Part shown: positions 63,793-64,000 of the stretch, one piece after another
How the letters are laid out: each line of letters starts with the position of its first letter
How positions within the stretch are numbered: the first letter of the stretch is position 1
DNA from: Paenibacillus antarcticus
Lineage (GTDB): Bacteria; Bacillota; Bacilli; Paenibacillales; Paenibacillaceae
Length of the DNA: 64,000 bases
Direction of reading: 5' to 3'
NCBI RefSeq assembly: GCF_001637225.1
Contig: NZ_LVJI01000054.1
Coordinates: 124,001-188,000 of the forward strand
The notes under the pieces: generated by a model
What the model was told of the DNA's origin: nothing
The model's database searches: none
What the model saw: the letters and a program-made list of their open reading frames with translations, nothing else
Made by a program: the position numbers and the translations under genes

Positions 63793-64000
63793 ATGAAACT
63801 ATTTACTGCGAGAAAAACGTCCAAAGGGTTCGTGTACAAAAAAATAGTGATCGTATTTATAGCATTTCTTATTCCGCTCATTTCGATGAACATTTGGGTG
63901 AATTACAAGGGCATGTCATTGACTAAAAATGCGATTTTGGATTCATCTCTAGCAGGAGCCTCCTTTTATTCCAAGCAGCTAGATAAAGAAATGTATTTCA
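63793..64000 (+). CDS. Sensor histidine kinase, N-terminal part (YesM-like)
   Basis: The frame starts at ATG 63793 behind GGAGGGAA and runs off the window. The first 69 residues have a basic start, one hydrophobic helix (about 19-37) and then an extracellular region beginning NYKGMSLTKNAILDSSLAG. This opening is typical of Paenibacillus YesM-like two-component kinases with a Cache sensor. The kinase core is outside the window, so the call is only probable. Confidence 0.5.
   Translation, partial: MKLFTARKTSKGFVYKKIVIVFIAFLIPLISMNIWVNYKGMSLTKNAILDSSLAGASFYSKQLDKEMYF

Overview
The window is chromosomal DNA from a low-GC, endospore-type Gram-positive bacterium, most likely a Paenibacillus or close relative. 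The evidence is the strong AGGAGG-type ribosome binding sites with frequent GTG/TTG starts, many T-tailed hairpin terminators, a Bacillus-like deoR/deoC/nupC locus, an HssRS-HrtBA heme system, a CYP102 self-sufficient P450, a secreted GH5 cellulase and a YesM-like sensor kinase at the right edge. No rRNA, tRNA, CRISPR array, prophage or insertion sequence was recognised. The genus is inference from gene content; no database search was possible.

Layout. 1-10 kb: the 3' end of a DHA2 drug-efflux transporter, a secreted SGNH/rhamnogalacturonan acetylesterase, small enzymes (FMN-binding protein, acetyltransferase, luciferase-like monooxygenase) and a 1,097-residue multidomain secreted protein. 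10-14.4 kb: deoxynucleoside catabolism (deoR, then deoC-nupC-deoB) with a readable DeoR operator and a probable CcpA site. 14.5-21 kb: an ABC-F protein and a secreted VanX-like dipeptidase run into hssRS, followed by hrtBA behind a direct repeat that fits the HssR box. 21-29 kb: transporter/LysR pair, ferritin, a small membrane protein, an ECF sigma/anti-sigma pair whose sigma gene has no ordinary start codon, and a LysR regulator. 28-33 kb: short-chain dehydrogenase and a P450-reductase fusion. 33-41 kb: a patchwork of small enzymes with several broken genes and a ZTP (pfl) riboswitch in front of a DJ-1/PfpI protein. 41-46 kb: metallophosphoesterase and an arsenic locus (arsM with a cysteine-rich MarR, divergent from arsR-arsB). 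46-54.8 kb: paired Sm-like small proteins, cellulase with a cre site, a decayed membrane-protein gene, DinB, Cu/Zn superoxide dismutase, a tandemly duplicated VOC gene, and an AraC/spermidine-synthase-like pair. 54.9-58.2 kb: an alkylation-damage cluster (adaA, ogt, a radical SAM protein, then ybaK and an AlkD-like glycosylase). 58.2-63 kb: two MarR/DHA2 efflux modules, the first decayed, the second intact with matching palindromic operators. The end holds a small secreted protein and the start of a sensor kinase.

Genes that work together: DeoR senses deoxynucleoside breakdown and controls import (NupC) and conversion (DeoB, DeoC) of deoxyribose. HssS/HssR should sense heme and switch on HrtBA efflux. 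ArsR/ArsB exports arsenite while ArsM methylates it. AdaA/Ogt/AlkD-like repair alkylated DNA. MarR proteins control adjacent DHA2 pumps.

Decay is a theme. Five loci look broken (a lipoprotein at 35.5 kb, a dehydrogenase fragment at 36.9 kb, a membrane protein at 50.4 kb, a DHA2 pump at 59 kb and a DoxX-like gene at 60.4 kb). A 32-bp stretch downstream of a phosphotransferase gene is a nearly identical relic of the alpha/beta hydrolase 4 kb away. Some single-base lesions could be sequencing errors; the 14-nt lesion in the pump could not easily be.
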